The notes beneath the pieces were generated by a model. The model had not been told where the DNA came from. It did not search any database and saw only the letters and a program-made list of their open reading frames with translations. Shown in pieces: positions 11,540 through 21,436 of a DNA stretch of 64,000 nt. The position numbers and the translations under genes are program-made. The DNA lies in assembly GCA_022494885.1 (NCBI GenBank), contig JAGVSM010003406.1:54907-118906 (forward strand), given 5' to 3'. Each line of letters opens with the position of its first letter. Within the stretch, counting starts at the first letter, position 1. Source of the DNA: Micrasema longulum. Taxonomy: Eukaryota > Arthropoda > Insecta > Trichoptera > Brachycentridae.

Positions 11540-12165
11540 CAAGAACTTTTACCAACAAATTAGAATATTTTACAACAATCAAATTAGTGGGTGAAAGTCT
11601 ATCGTGGAATTTTATCGTTATTTGTTGTAAAACATTAAAATTTATTGTAAAAAATTCTTGGTGAAATTTTAGTGTAACCGGTTTATTTATCTATTTTCTG
11701 TGAAACATTAAAATTTTTAGGAAAGTTATTAGTGGAAGTTCAATGTAATTTGTAGCAAAAGATTTTTTTAAATATTATCGAATGTTTTCGGTTGATATTC
11801 TATAGTGATTAGTTGCAAAACATTACAGTTTGTTTATAAAAGTTCTTAGTGTAATGCAATGGTAATTTGATGAAAAACATTCCGATATAATATCGACAGT
11901 TCTTGGCAAAAATTCAATCAAATATGTTGTTCAACATCTTAACTTTGCAGTAAAATTTCTTGGTAGAATTACAATGTCATTTACAACTTTAATTTGTTGG
12001 TAAAAGTTCTTGGTTGAATTTCATAGATTATTTTCATAAAAAAATCAAATGGCAAAGATGAAAGTACTTGGTGAAATTGCTGTGTGATTTCCTGTAAAAA
12101 ATTTAAATTTGAAGGGGAAAATTTTTAGTAAAAATTCGATGTAAACTGTTGTAAAACCCACACAC
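11540..12165 (+). repeat. Decayed tandem repeat, about 75-bp unit
   Basis: At least seven degenerate repeats of the theme TTGTAAAACATTAAAATTT...GTAAAAGTTCTTGGTGAAATT...TGTAATTTG. Recognisable TTCTTGGT/TTCTTAGT/TACTTGGT words recur near 11655, 11845, 11895, 11970, 12010 and 12065. Spacing varies. This looks like an old satellite or minisatellite that has lost homogeneity. The minus-strand frame at 12045-12266 overlaps it and is taken as chance. Confidence 0.6.
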
Positions 12166-12327
12166 AAAAATAAAACTGTAATGTGAGAGATAAGCCTATT
12201 GGCAAATAAGTTTGAGTTTGATGTGGGTTCAATTGGATTATAGCATTGTACCTTATTCAGGTTCAAATAATTTTATTTCGACCCCGTCAGATCACGTTAT
12301 TACATACATACTTAAATACAAATAACG

Positions 12328-12384
12328 AAGCTAGGTTACTCATACCTTAATGTGATTATTACTAATTAAGTTGTAACCTAGCTT
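12328..12384. repeat. Short inverted repeat
   Basis: AAGCTAGGTTAC at 12328-12339 is inverted at 12373-12384. It could be the core of a small foldback element, but nothing beyond 12 bp pairs. Confidence 0.4.
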
Positions 12385-12867
12385 GAAAACATATCTTAAC
12401 CTAGGTGAGCTCAGATGAGGTTTTGATTAGTGCATTTATTGGAAACGTGTCAAAACAACTCTTAACAATAATTTGTGAACAGAAAAAGGAAATGTATGAT
12501 TACAGAAATATAAATAATTTTGAGAATATAAGATCAAAGTCAAGGGCTAATAAAATCCTTAACCAACTTGACCGTTGATTGAGTTAATAGAAGGAAAATG
12601 TGGGTCGGGTTGGAAGCGTATGGAGTAAACAATAAACTTATACGTGCAGAATCATCTCTCTATGAGGAGAGTTCAGCGGGTATAAGAGTTAATGGGGGAT
12701 TCACATCGTGGTTTGCGATCTCAAAAGGCGTGAATCAGAGATGTGTAACTTGACCGGTTTTTCATGCGGTTTTTTTTTAATGATCGGCTTTACGCTGGAC
12801 ATTTTTATAGATTATAAAATCTTTAATTTAATCTGTTGAAAATAAGTAAGGAGTGTAAATATTTTAT
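12385..12867. other. No gene seen
   Basis: No coding signature. A GC-richer patch (12600-12770) has no open frame with recognisable motif. Confidence 0.35.
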
Positions 12868-12935
12868 TCATCGACCTACCAGGGTTGCATTCGACTAGAA
12901 TGCATATACATACTACAAAATAAGTAAGATGCATA

Positions 12936-13725
12936 GAATTAAGAATAGTCCAGAAACCGCATACGCGCATCTAACAGAAGACGACTAAATACTCTTAAAA
13001 GAGTAGTTTTACGTTTTGACCTATTAGTTTCTTTGTAGACGTCGCTCAGTACGCAACTTCTGATTTGAATTCAACTATGCCGTGTTGTGTCGTTTTAAAG
13101 TGTAGAAATACTGCTGATATCTTAAAGAAACAGGATGGTATTACATTTCATGTGTATTTAGCAAATGCATGTGTAAGTAGCATATGCATTACTTAAAAAA
13201 TGAATTATTTTTCGATCTGTCAGATTGTCAAAGAAAACAAAAAGGACATTTCGTTAGTGTTGCTAAGTTAGTATTTTTTTTCCCTACTTTGCTCATCTAA
13301 TCCAAGAACTAATAAAAATTGGACCTCGGATTGAACAACGCCGTGGTGGACATTTAACCGACATTATCTTTAAAATATCAAATATTATTTGACATGTTAT
13401 GAAAATATCCATTTTATGTAAACTAAAATTTGTTTTATATTTTAAGTTCAAAGTTCATTGATTCAATTACTCTTATTGAATGACCCTTTACTTATCTACT
13501 CTGTTGTGTCCATCAATGTTTCCGCGTGTACAATAAAATTTTAGAGAAATTAACAAATTGCCTTTTTTTACATTTGTATTATGATTATATTTTTCACAAT
13601 CTGGCAACATTTCGTGGCGACTTCAAACATACGCGCAGCGAAAGTGGGTAAAGTGGGTGCCTTTTTGGACACATTCCGATGTATTTAAATATGATTCTAC
13701 GCTCCTTCTGGACTATTCTTAATTC
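12936..13725 (+). mobile_element. Non-autonomous DNA transposon with THAP-like start
   Basis: Ends are a 20-bp perfect inverted repeat: GAATTAAGAATAGTCCAGAA at 12936-12955 and its complement at 13706-13725. The 790-bp interior contains an ATG frame at 13077 with a THAP-like zinc-finger beginning. THAP domains occur at the N-terminus of P-element-type transposases, so P-like ancestry is an inference. No 8-bp target duplication is evident at the ends, so boundaries may extend a little further. No catalytic domain remains. Confidence 0.6.
13077..13196 (+). pseudogene. THAP-domain start, truncated
   Basis: 39 codons starting MPCCVVLKCRN and continuing to ITFHVY. Cys at positions 3/4 and 9, and FH near position 25, fit the 'C-x(2-4)-C ... 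FHxFP' opening of THAP domains. The second Cys/His pair, the AVPTIF-type motif and any transposase are missing. A possible 5' splice site (GTGTAT or GTAAGT) follows, so the frame could have been an exon. The element around it is non-autonomous, so this is probably dead. Confidence 0.5.
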
Positions 13726-13892
13726 AATGGGAGGATGTTTTTTTTTTGCATATAAAAAAGGTTTGTATTTAAATGTTTACAAAATATTTTCGTTTTTAAT
13801 GGATCCCAGTAAAATTATTTCCTTAAATTACTTATGATTTCTACCCATTTATTTCTTTTTATTGGATTTTTAGTCATACTAAAATAATAGCA

Positions 13893-14629
13893 ACTCGGCA
13901 AACCCACCAATACTGTGGCAACAATACTTCGACTTCATATGATAAAAATGCAGGCACCAATAGACCTCGCGCTCTAGGCAATAAGTACCAAGACGTTGGT
14001 GACTCATTGCATGTTAAGTTTAGTTTATATAAGACGGCCCTTCACCTGTATTTCATGGGTATGGGAAGCTAGTACCTAATAGTTCTAGATAACATTTTTT
14101 TTATCATTTAGTATTCTTCAAAATTGTTTAAATTTCTTTATTAATGTTTTTTTTTCTTTTCTTTTCTTGATTTTATTTAAAAGTACAAAATGTTTCTCGT
14201 ATATTTTTTTTTATCAGTATGAATTTATATGCATATTTATACTAGTTACCTAAGTAGTAGATTTAAATAATAATACATGTAATTTTAAAAAGAAAAATCT
14301 TCGTTTAGTGTTATTCAAAATTGTTTTATTTATTTATTTATTTTTATTAAAATGTGATGCTTTCTAACTTTTTTTTCCTTTTTTTTACAGGTTTAAAATA
14401 TTTCTATCACCGAATATTTAATTTTTCAAGTATTTTTATAACTAGTAATATTATTTTTAAACCGTGTATCTTTTTTTTTTGACTTCTTAATTTGTAAATA
14501 ACTGTTTGGTAATAATTTGTTTTAAATACTATATTTTACTTATTTCACTAACATGTATATATTTTATTATATGCAACTTATATGTAAAAGGAACTAAGTG
14601 CCGTTTATTTCAATAAAATAAAATAAATT
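13893..14629 (+). mobile_element. 5'-truncated Jockey-like LINE
   Basis: A LINE tail with the last 58 codons of an RT frame (13899-14072) and a roughly 550-bp T-rich 3' UTR ending in AATAAAATAAAATAAAT. The 3' UTR is homologous to 42340-42888. The last residues (...LGNKYQD...KTALHLYF) fit the C-terminal block of Jockey/CR1 RTs, where a 'LYNxL...DIF' region is followed by 'FKxxLxxY'. It inserted into repeat F with an approximate target duplication around AATAATAGCAACT/AAATTATTAACTA. Confidence 0.65.
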
Positions 14630-14800
14630 ATTAACTAACATTTAATACATTTTTCAAAATCACATTCCTGCATAGTGGACCCCTTTTGGCAAAAACAGCA
14701 GAGTTTGACATTTACGAAAATAATTCTAAATTTGAATATTTATTATTTTGAGTTATGGAATTCAATCATAAACAAGAACCTAGGTATCTACTTACAAACA

Positions 14801-15094
14801 AAAAGGGACATCATATTTTTTTCGTTTATCCGAACGGCTTTTACACTCTTTTAAAACATAATCAGGCGTTTTGGTTTCGAATTAAATGTTAAGCTCGCGT
14901 TAAAACCCGGTTGGAGATTAGAAGGGCCAAATAAGCATTGGTCATAAGTGTCATAATTTAAGAGGGGTCGAGGTGCATTATGTGTATTAATAGGTCAATT
15001 GTTTTATTTAAGAAAACCGAACCTGTTTCTGTGGTTACGTAAAAGCTCTCTGAAGAAAAATTTGTAAGTATAATTAATCATGTTTTATCTTAAG
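14801..15094. other. No gene seen
   Basis: No coding signature or shared repeat recognised in this stretch. Confidence 0.35.
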
Positions 15095-15290
15095 AGGATG
15101 TATGACTGTTTTTCATACAAACGTGTTCCCATAATTTCTCCCTGGGTTATGGCACTAGATCATTGATGTTTTTTACACACAATAGATATTTACTATTGGC
15201 GTGTCCCTATTGCTTTGTTTTTTTTTTTTATAAATTGATTATTATAGGAACTAGACCGATCCAAAAAGCCATAAAAGTGCCTAATTTATC
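15095..15290 (+). repeat. Repeat G, partial copy 1
   Basis: Shares with 35300-35480 and 45150-45320 the words CATACAAACGTGTTCC, CTCCCTGGGTTATGGCACTA, TATTTACTATTGGCGTGTCC and TTATxGGAACTAG. Only the left part of the family is present; the complete unit is at 35300-35785. Class unknown. Confidence 0.6.
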
Positions 15291-15368
15291 TCTCTCTTTA
15301 TTTAAATTTTTCATTGAAGACTTGTATCGATATTAATCATTAATATACACATATAGCTGGTTCTACTT

Positions 15369-15535
15369 TTGTACATCAATTTTTTTCTCGCTTACGTTTT
15401 TACCATAAAATTATATAAATATCAGCTTTCATTTTATCGGTTGGTTGGCACAAATTGCTGTTTGGCAATAAGCCCGTTAATGTACAAATATACATGTTTA
15501 AAAATACAGAAAAATAATTTACATAAAATTCCACC
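15369..15535 (+). mobile_element. LINE 3' UTR, family H copy 2
   Basis: Contains TCGGTTGGTTGGCACAAATT then TTTGGCAATAAGCCCGTTAA, the conserved core of family H. The protein-coding end is absent. Confidence 0.5.
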
Positions 15536-16732
15536 AAGAAATTTATTTTGAAGTAAAATTATTTCTTCATACCAATTATCTCTTTATTTATAGTCCTTCG
15601 TATAATTATTTACCTTTCGTTATTTCTCCTTCTTTACCTATAATTATGTAACGCCTTACAATAATATTTGAACTTAATTCCATAAATCAATCTAAATATC
15701 GTGGGAGTTGTGTCTATTAATAACTTTCAACTCAAATACTTAACAGAACAAAGCTGAAAACATGTGTAGGCGAAATGTAGACACAATAACAATACAAATT
15801 GTATTAAAACTGTTTTTGTTCAATCGGATTTCTTTTTCTTGGAAAAATCTTTGATTGTTTTAAAGCAAGGCGCTTGGCAAAGTGCAGTCAGAAAATTACT
15901 TTGACTCTTGTGTGGTGCGGCGCTATGATATCAGATTTAAAACATCTCTCTTTTTAAAAGAAATAATGAAGTCGTGTTTGGCCATAACAGGCCCAAATTC
16001 TACGGTTATTTTAGGAATTACGGAAAATAGCTTATTAAACAGTATGTATTCAATATGAATTTTAAATTTGAATTTGAGAAAGATGAAAGATTGAATGATG
16101 GAGATATTAGAGGAGAGAATGCATTTACAGAGCATTAACAGACCTGTCATTGATTGGTCCATATTCTACATGATCACTTAACAGATTGTGTCGCATTTAA
16201 AATTCTGCCTTTGAATTGGACTTCTAAAATTATATGGGTATCAAATAATACGGAAAAATAACTTTTTAAACTATTTTAAATTAATAAGGGCTTAGATTCT
16301 AAGCATAAGAAATAATTAATAATTAAGAAATTAAAAACATAAGAATTTTTTTAGATTTTATAATTTTGAATTCCCGCGAAAACGGTCCATTACATTGGCT
16401 ACACCCCTAATATGTCACGACTCGTGTAAATTTTTAACTTTATTTGTGACCGCTTAAATTCAAATAGAACATCGTTACAAATCTTGACGTCACATTTATC
16501 AAGGCCATGCATGTCGCGTTTTTGTAGGGAAATATTTTTTTAATATATTTTTTAATGTTATGCATAAGAACATTTCTCCACAATATCCTTATTGATTGTG
16601 AAAATACAATTAGTTTTTCTGAGTCCATTTCATATGTTTTTTCAGTATTTATAGTATGTGGTGTTTTCCAATAGTTCTTCATTTTTATATTTAAATTTTG
16701 TTGTATTTATATTCATGTGCGCTATTTATGCC
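15536..16732. other. No gene seen
   Basis: Frames at 15923-16162 and 16440-16682 (both minus) show no known motif. The GACGTCA site near 16487 and nearby words weakly resemble family E, but I could not align a full copy. Confidence 0.35.
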
Positions 16733-16830
16733 TGTATTCAGAATTCAGAGACAAAACTCAATGTGAGGAAATTATATTATAATTTCACATGAAAAGAATA
16801 ACTTAAATGTGAGGACAGAATATGAGCATT
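16733..16830. mobile_element. MITE related to 22283-22413
   Basis: TTCAGAGACAAAACTCAATG and TGAGGAAAT match the arm of the TA-flanked MITE at 22283, and GAAAAGAATAAC matches its loop. The second arm is degraded. Confidence 0.45.
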
Positions 16831-17259
16831 AGTAATGACAATTATAATAAGTAATTTTGTAAAATATTATGCAATACGCTTTTAAGTAAGTTGAATCAAC
16901 ATAATGAAACGTTTTACTACATACCGACGCGTCGGTGAAAAGAAAAAAGTTACCAAGCGAAATCAAGCAACTTTACAGAAGAGTCAATTTTTTTTTTTTT
17001 TAATTAATAAATAATCTGTTATTTAAAATTTTTACTAAGCTTATGTAAAAGTCACCTCAAAATAATGGCTTTTTGTGAGATTTTTTTATTCATAAAAAAA
17101 AACAAGAAAACTTCAATCGACTTTTTAAAGTTGCTGCATGTCGCCTAGTAAATTTTTCATTTTCACCATTGATTTATATTTATTTATATATCGAGGCTAT
17201 ACTGACAGAATGCATTAAGTCAATAGTCGTAATATATTTCAAGTATTTTTAAATAAAGG
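16831..17259. other. No gene seen
   Basis: No coding signature. T- and A-runs are present near 16990 and 17090. Confidence 0.35.
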
Positions 17260-17439
17260 TGCAGAAACCAACATAATATTAAAATTCCTAAATTCCATGC
17301 AAGTCATGATAAAAATAGCTTTGTCTTCAAAGGTGTAAAAAATTATAATAATCTTCCTAATGAACTAAAAATTTTTAAAAATAATCTATCAATAAATAAA
17401 CTTAAAGTTAATTTAAATACATTTTTTGAAGTCGTGTAA
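17260..17439 (+). pseudogene. LINE reverse transcriptase C-terminal end
   Basis: An open frame of about 60 codons ends at TAA 17437-17439. It reads through KIPKFHASHDKNSFVFKGVK and YNNLPNELK. The 'GVKxYNxLPxEIK' block followed by a short Lys-rich tail is the C-terminal end of CR1/Jockey-type RTs. The catalytic domain is absent. A T-rich 3' UTR and the AATAAAC tail near 17562 follow. Confidence 0.65.
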
Positions 17440-17576
17440 AAACAATATTAAATTTTAATAAGTATGAATGTATTATTGTTTTATGTTTTTTCTTTATATA
17501 TCTTATGTTTTTTTTTTTTTTTCATATACTCGTATTTAAAATGATATAAACTCTTATAAATAAACAAGTAAAACAG

Positions 17577-17670
17577 TGTAAGTCACTCTCCAACTCCAAG
17601 CACAAGAGTTAGTCTCTTTTTTTGGAGAGTTGCAGTGATAACATTTACTAAATGTGTAAAAGTAGATATT
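17577..17670. repeat. Repeat J, copy next to LINE B
   Basis: About 90 bp match 61530-61612: GTGTAAGTCACxCTCCAA, CAAGAGxTAGTCT, TTACAGTxATAACATT. LINE B copy 1 abuts it immediately on the right. Repeat J may have been the insertion target. Confidence 0.6.
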
Positions 17671-17674
17671 TTTT

Positions 17675-18220
17675 TAAATTTTATTTGGGAAATCAACAGT
17701 TCTACATACATATTTTTAGTAAACAAACATATATGGTGTATAAACTCAGAACTAATAACAGATTTCCACTTAGTATACAAATTTAGTAAAGAAAATATAT
17801 TACATATCAAATAAATACATACAATTTTTACATATAAAAATGTTATTTTCATGTACTCAATAATCAAAGATTTTTTAATATTTATTTTAAGAACATTATG
17901 TTACTGTAAATTGGGCGGAATAAGGACAAAAATGCTTGAAGAGAGGATAAGGAGGGGAGGGGAGATGTACATATGTATTATTATAATGTCTACTAAGTTA
18001 CATAATACATTTTTAGTGTAAATTTTAAATCTGACAGAGTGATGTTTGTGTAATCTATATTTTTAAATTTTGTATTGTACATTGAAAAAGTCCTACGAAA
18101 AAAAGCATTTTTAACATACGATGTTTTACTTATTGGTACATGAAACAGGTGGTACCATCTACAAATCCTGGCTGGCACATGTATTGTTATTAAACCAAGT
18201 AGCTTATGTTTAGAATTTTA
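17675..18220 (-). mobile_element. 5'-truncated LINE, family B copy 1
   Basis: The minus strand carries the last part of an RT frame (around 18178 down to 17993) with CRWYHLFHVPISKTSYVKNA and FFRRTFSMYN. It is followed by a 3' UTR matching the plus-strand copy at 62214-62815. 'HxLFHVPxxKTSYxKNxxFxR' is the expected post-catalytic block of Jockey/CR1-like RTs. Two copies from the same family lie 44 kb apart. The frame is broken relative to copy 2 after FKNIDY. Confidence 0.7.
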
Positions 18221-18476
18221 CAAAAACATGTACTTTTTATGAAATTTATGAATAAAAAAAAAAATTAAAAATATGTTGACTTCAATTATGCCATGTCTAA
18301 AACAAAATTTCTCTTTCAAAGCTTAGAAAAAGACAATTGTGGGAGAAATAATGCGTTGAAAGAATAAAAAAGTTTTAAATGCGATTATCTCTGAACTTGT
18401 CTCAATGATTCAATGCATTCTGTAATCCTCGATATAGCTACTTATTATGATTTTGTCATGATATTTAAATTACTCC
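18221..18476. other. No gene seen
   Basis: Short AT-rich stretch between a LINE fragment and the piggyBac-like MITE. Confidence 0.35.
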
Positions 18477-18480
18477 TTAA

Positions 18481-18715
18481 AACTTGTAACCCGGGGAGCC
18501 GTGTAAACACAAGATTATAATAACCACGCGTTGTGTCCCGGTCCCGTGTTTTCACGTAGTTTACCAGCAGCGAAAAAGTACTAATAAAAGCCAGCCACTA
18601 GATGTCAATAAAATGTAATTTTACTAACAGCTGGTAAATCACGTGAAAACTCGGGACCGGGACACAACGCGTGGTTATATAATCACGGTTTCACACGGCT
18701 TCGGGATACAAAGTG
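18481..18715. mobile_element. piggyBac-like MITE flanked by TTAA
   Basis: A 235-bp palindromic element. The outer ends are AACTTGTAACCCGG (left) and the complement of CACTTTGTATCCCG (right). The inner arms GCGTTGTGTCCCGGTCCCG and CGGGACCGGGACACAACGC pair over 19 bp. TTAA lies immediately outside both ends (18477-18480 and 18716-18719), the target duplication expected of piggyBac transposases. No coding. A decayed copy lies at 35811-36011. Confidence 0.8.
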
Positions 18716-18732
18716 TTAACACCTTTTTTTTA

Positions 18733-18870
18733 CCATGTAAATAATAGGTAAAACAGGGTATTAAAAGAATAAAGGATAATTACACGGCAATGAAATACAT
18801 ATTATCAGTAAAAATAGTAAACAAAACAATCCCACAAAGGCATGGCCTGTTCGTGGGTATAAAAGAAATG
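18733..18870 (-). mobile_element. LINE-like 3' end, family I copy 1
   Basis: Complement of about 130 bp matches 21935-22075: ACCCACGAACAGGCC then GCCTTTG, then ATATGTATTTCATTGC, CGTAATTAT and AATACxCTGTTTTA. Short GC-richer motif followed by an AT-rich tail resembles other LINE 3' UTRs here. No protein is present. Confidence 0.5.
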
Positions 18871-18939
18871 TTTACGAATTTTTGCTCCTATAATAAATAG
18901 ACAGGTATAATATTTTTGTGTAATTTAAAAAAGAGAAAA

Positions 18940-19052
18940 AAAAATATTATTTAATTTTATCAGATGGTTGGAAGAAACAGCCATTTGGCAATAAGTCTAT
19001 AAATATACTGATATGTATGTACATGAAGTTCAATAAAAACGTAATAAAAAAA
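18940..19052 (+). mobile_element. LINE 3' UTR, family H copy 3
   Basis: GATGGTTGGAAGAAACAGCC, then TTTGGCAATAAGTC, then an A-rich tail. Matches the 24240-24310 core in reverse complement (GGGCTTATGGCCAAATGGC). Confidence 0.55.
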
Positions 19053-20045
19053 TTATAAACTGATATCACAACAGCAAAGTAAAAACAAAAGAATATCCTA
19101 AATTCAAAAAGTCCAAAACCCAATAAATAAAAAGCTAAAAATAATTATTTGATATAAAATTTGTTCACAATGAGTTTTTCGATGAAAAGTTTTACCAAAC
19201 GAAAATATTTCAAAGAAATATTTTTCCATCAAATTATAATCATATTAGTAGATACCGAAAAGATATTTTACGTGAATTTGTTCTTTCGTATTATTTTTTT
19301 TTGTTTTGAATTGTATACCAAATTTTATGAATAAAATTTTAATGATCATTGTAATAATAGGCAACTACTGTCGCGCTTCGTTTTAAGACGTCACAAATTA
19401 CGTATATTTAACTCAAACTTATTTAAATGACTTAATTTATACCTCGGTATTAAATTTCTCAAGTCCCCTTAACTTTCTTTGAAATAAATCCGGGCACCCT
19501 TTATGAAATATAAAACCTCCTCTCTAAAAACTTTTATAATATCTTAAGGTAAAGTTGTAAAACTTAACAATTTATCATCGTTTGATATTAAGAAAATCAT
19601 CTCAATTTCGTCCGATTTTCCGGCACAACCTTCTACTGTAAATTTACGGTTGGTGTGGGGTCATGGCGCTTAAATATTTCTGATAAAATATGGGTTAGGT
19701 ACATGTTTAACAGGAAACTCGTGTAGATTTTATCAAATGAATGCTCTTGTGATATGATAAATTCGGTACATACAATTATTGCAAAAAATACATAAATTAT
19801 TGTTTTATTTTTATTGCTATTTTCCTTCTTAATTCCTCTTCCTCAGCCTCTATCTCTCAACTACTGGATAGAATTCTTCCATACCGTTATACCCTATGGT
19901 GGCATATAAAAGATCAATAATAAGACTTATCGTAGTTGACTGTGGTTTATTCTAAATGCTTATTATATTGTTGTAGAAGAGCGACTGTTTGCTAGGAGAG
20001 ACCAATCTAGAGTGACTTGCCAAGCTGTGTGGGTATGCAGACGAC
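19053..20045. other. No gene seen
   Basis: No coding signature or shared repeats recognised. Sequence 19620-19740 is less AT-rich but has no recognisable frame. Confidence 0.35.
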
Positions 20046-20564
20046 TGTATTTATTTATTTATATACGGCATTTCTGCCATTTACATATATGTGGTATAAA
20101 GAGTGCTTAAAAATAAAAATATTTTAAAAATCGAGTATGAAATATTAATATACTCGTACTGTACACATTATTAATTACTTGAAATACATATATATTTTAA
20201 AGAAATTATACAATAACAAAATACATCAACCAATCTAATTATAACTATTCCACCCAATTTTCTGAAGACGATTTGCTCTTTTTGATAAAAATATGTTGGT
20301 CACTTTATTTTTTAAGTTAGGCAGAGATAAACTAAATATATCAAAATGTGATGCATATTCATTCCCGGTATTCTGTAATCTAACAATAGGTGAGTTATAT
20401 TGAGCTACCGTTCGAGAATTGTGACAATAAAATATTGTAGATGTTCTGCTTAACCTAGGTGGTACATGTAATGAAATCAATTTCAGTTGATCAGGGGTAT
20501 CAAACATTGACTGTAGATATATTGTTGTCACCAACAATATACCTACATTCCTTACACATACCAT
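20046..20564 (-). mobile_element. 5'-truncated LINE with RT C-terminus
   Basis: The minus-strand frame 20564-20235 (about 109 codons) includes DTPDQLKLISLHVPPRLSRT, YNSPIVRLQN and HFDIFSLSLPNLKNKV. The order 'P-L-L-xLIxxxVPxR...NSPIxRxxxLxN...DIFxxSLxxFK' is typical of the C-terminal region of Jockey-like RTs. A 3' UTR continues to about 20046, where (on the minus strand) it ends in ATAAATAAATA. The RT catalytic domain is missing and the 5' end stops near 20564. Confidence 0.7.
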
Positions 20565-20647
20565 ATTTTGGGTGTTTGTAGCACTAGCTTTGTAGTTTGT
20601 TGTTTTATTTTAAATCAATAAATAAAACCACTTTATTTTTTACTGTC

Positions 20648-20693
20648 ACAACCGACTAGTTTCGGCAACTTACGTTGCCTTCTTTGGGGTTAT
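20648..20693 (-). ncRNA. Degenerate hammerhead-like motif
   Basis: Minus-strand order: ATAACC (20693-20688), CCAAAGA in place of CTGANGA (20687-20681), a strong 6-bp stem II GGCAAC-GTAA-GTTGCC (20679-20664), GAAAC (20663-20659), TA, GTC (20656-20654), then GGTTGT (20653-20648). The last pairs with ATAACC over about six bases (one G-U). The layout equals the hammerhead fold, but two core bases differ, so it is probably inactive. It shares the GAAAC...GTCGGT end with 8174-8184 and the hairpin at 22093. Confidence 0.4.
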
Positions 20694-20699
20694 ATTATT

Positions 20700-20934
20700 A
20701 CTAAATATACATACGTAAAAGAAACAGTGAACAGTGGGTGTCGATAATGATAGAAGAGGGGGTAATTGTGTTTATGGGGGTAGGGGTAGGGGAGGGGTAA
20801 TTGTTTTTAAAATAGGGTTAGACTTTACAGGAAAAATATTAAAAATAGGGCTATATAGGATTTCCAAATTATTTGATTGATGCGTTTTATTATTTAAATA
20901 TAATATTTCTATCGCATCTTCAACATTAAATAAA
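20700..20934. repeat. G-rich tract
   Basis: The plus strand at about 20755-20805 has several runs of four or more G (GGGGGT, GGGGGTAGGGGTAGGGG, AGGGG). These could form a G-quadruplex. It lies next to an RTE tail and a hammerhead-like motif. No gene. Confidence 0.5.
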
Positions 20935-21165
20935 TTGTTATTTGTTGGAGAAAAAAAACCTTTCCATACCCCTTACATTCGATTCTGTCGTTTGCTTTCT
21001 ATAGCCATTTCTTTCTCCTCGCAGCGGCTATATCGTCGAACCATCTCTATTGGGGTCTTCCTATGCCTTTCTTACTCTCCCGAGGTCTCCACATCAAGGA
21101 GTCCATCTTGTGGCGTCTTGCGTTGTAACATGTCCTGCTCATTGCCACATTTATGATACTGGTTC
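20935..21165 (-). pseudogene. RTE-type LINE, C-terminal relic
   Basis: Read on the minus strand the segment gives ARRHKMDSLMWRPRE, then GIGRPQ-stop-RWFDDIAAA and KKWL, then a frame containing ANDRIE. This is the familiar tail of RTE-type reverse transcriptases in insects ('EWRPRExKRxxGRPxxRWxDDIxxxxGxxWMxxAxDRxxW'). At least two in-frame stops are present. The open frame on the plus strand (20935-21156) is its shadow. Confidence 0.65.
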
Positions 21166-21304
21166 ATTGCCTGATTATTATATCAGTTGTAAACATAAGT
21201 TGTGTCCGTTTTTTTCCAAATGAAGAGAACAAAGGGACCCAACAAAAAACTACAACAAATCAGTCAATTGTGTATTAACCTTCATTATTTTACAAAAAAA
21301 ATAG

Positions 21305-21436
21305 TCAATAGTTTGTACCATCTTCTCCGTACACGATGCAAATATTTCGAGCAGTTTTGGCATTTTCATTCCCTCGATTGAACGCGGACAGAAATAGGAG
21401 TCGAAAATACTCACATTCGTCTACTAGACATTCCAT
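21305..21436 (-). pseudogene. mariner transposase N-terminal relic
   Basis: A minus-strand frame begins at ATG 21436-21434 (MECLVDECEYFRLLF) and reaches a stop after AKTARNICIVYGED. 'xxxARNICxVYGEdxx' is the well-known helix-turn-helix stretch at the N-terminus of Tc1/mariner transposases of the mariner type. Nothing of the DDD catalytic domain follows, and no inverted ends are evident nearby, so it is a short relic. About 38 codons. Confidence 0.55.

Larger units (their letters stand above)
12868..14800 (+). repeat. Repeat F, copy broken by two insertions
   Basis: The repeat F landmarks occur here in three pieces: 12868-12930, 13726-13893 and 14630-14800. The gaps are filled by a DNA element with inverted ends (12936-13725) and a 5'-truncated LINE (13893-14629). 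The intact order at 9370-9800 shows that both are insertions into a pre-existing repeat. Confidence 0.75.
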
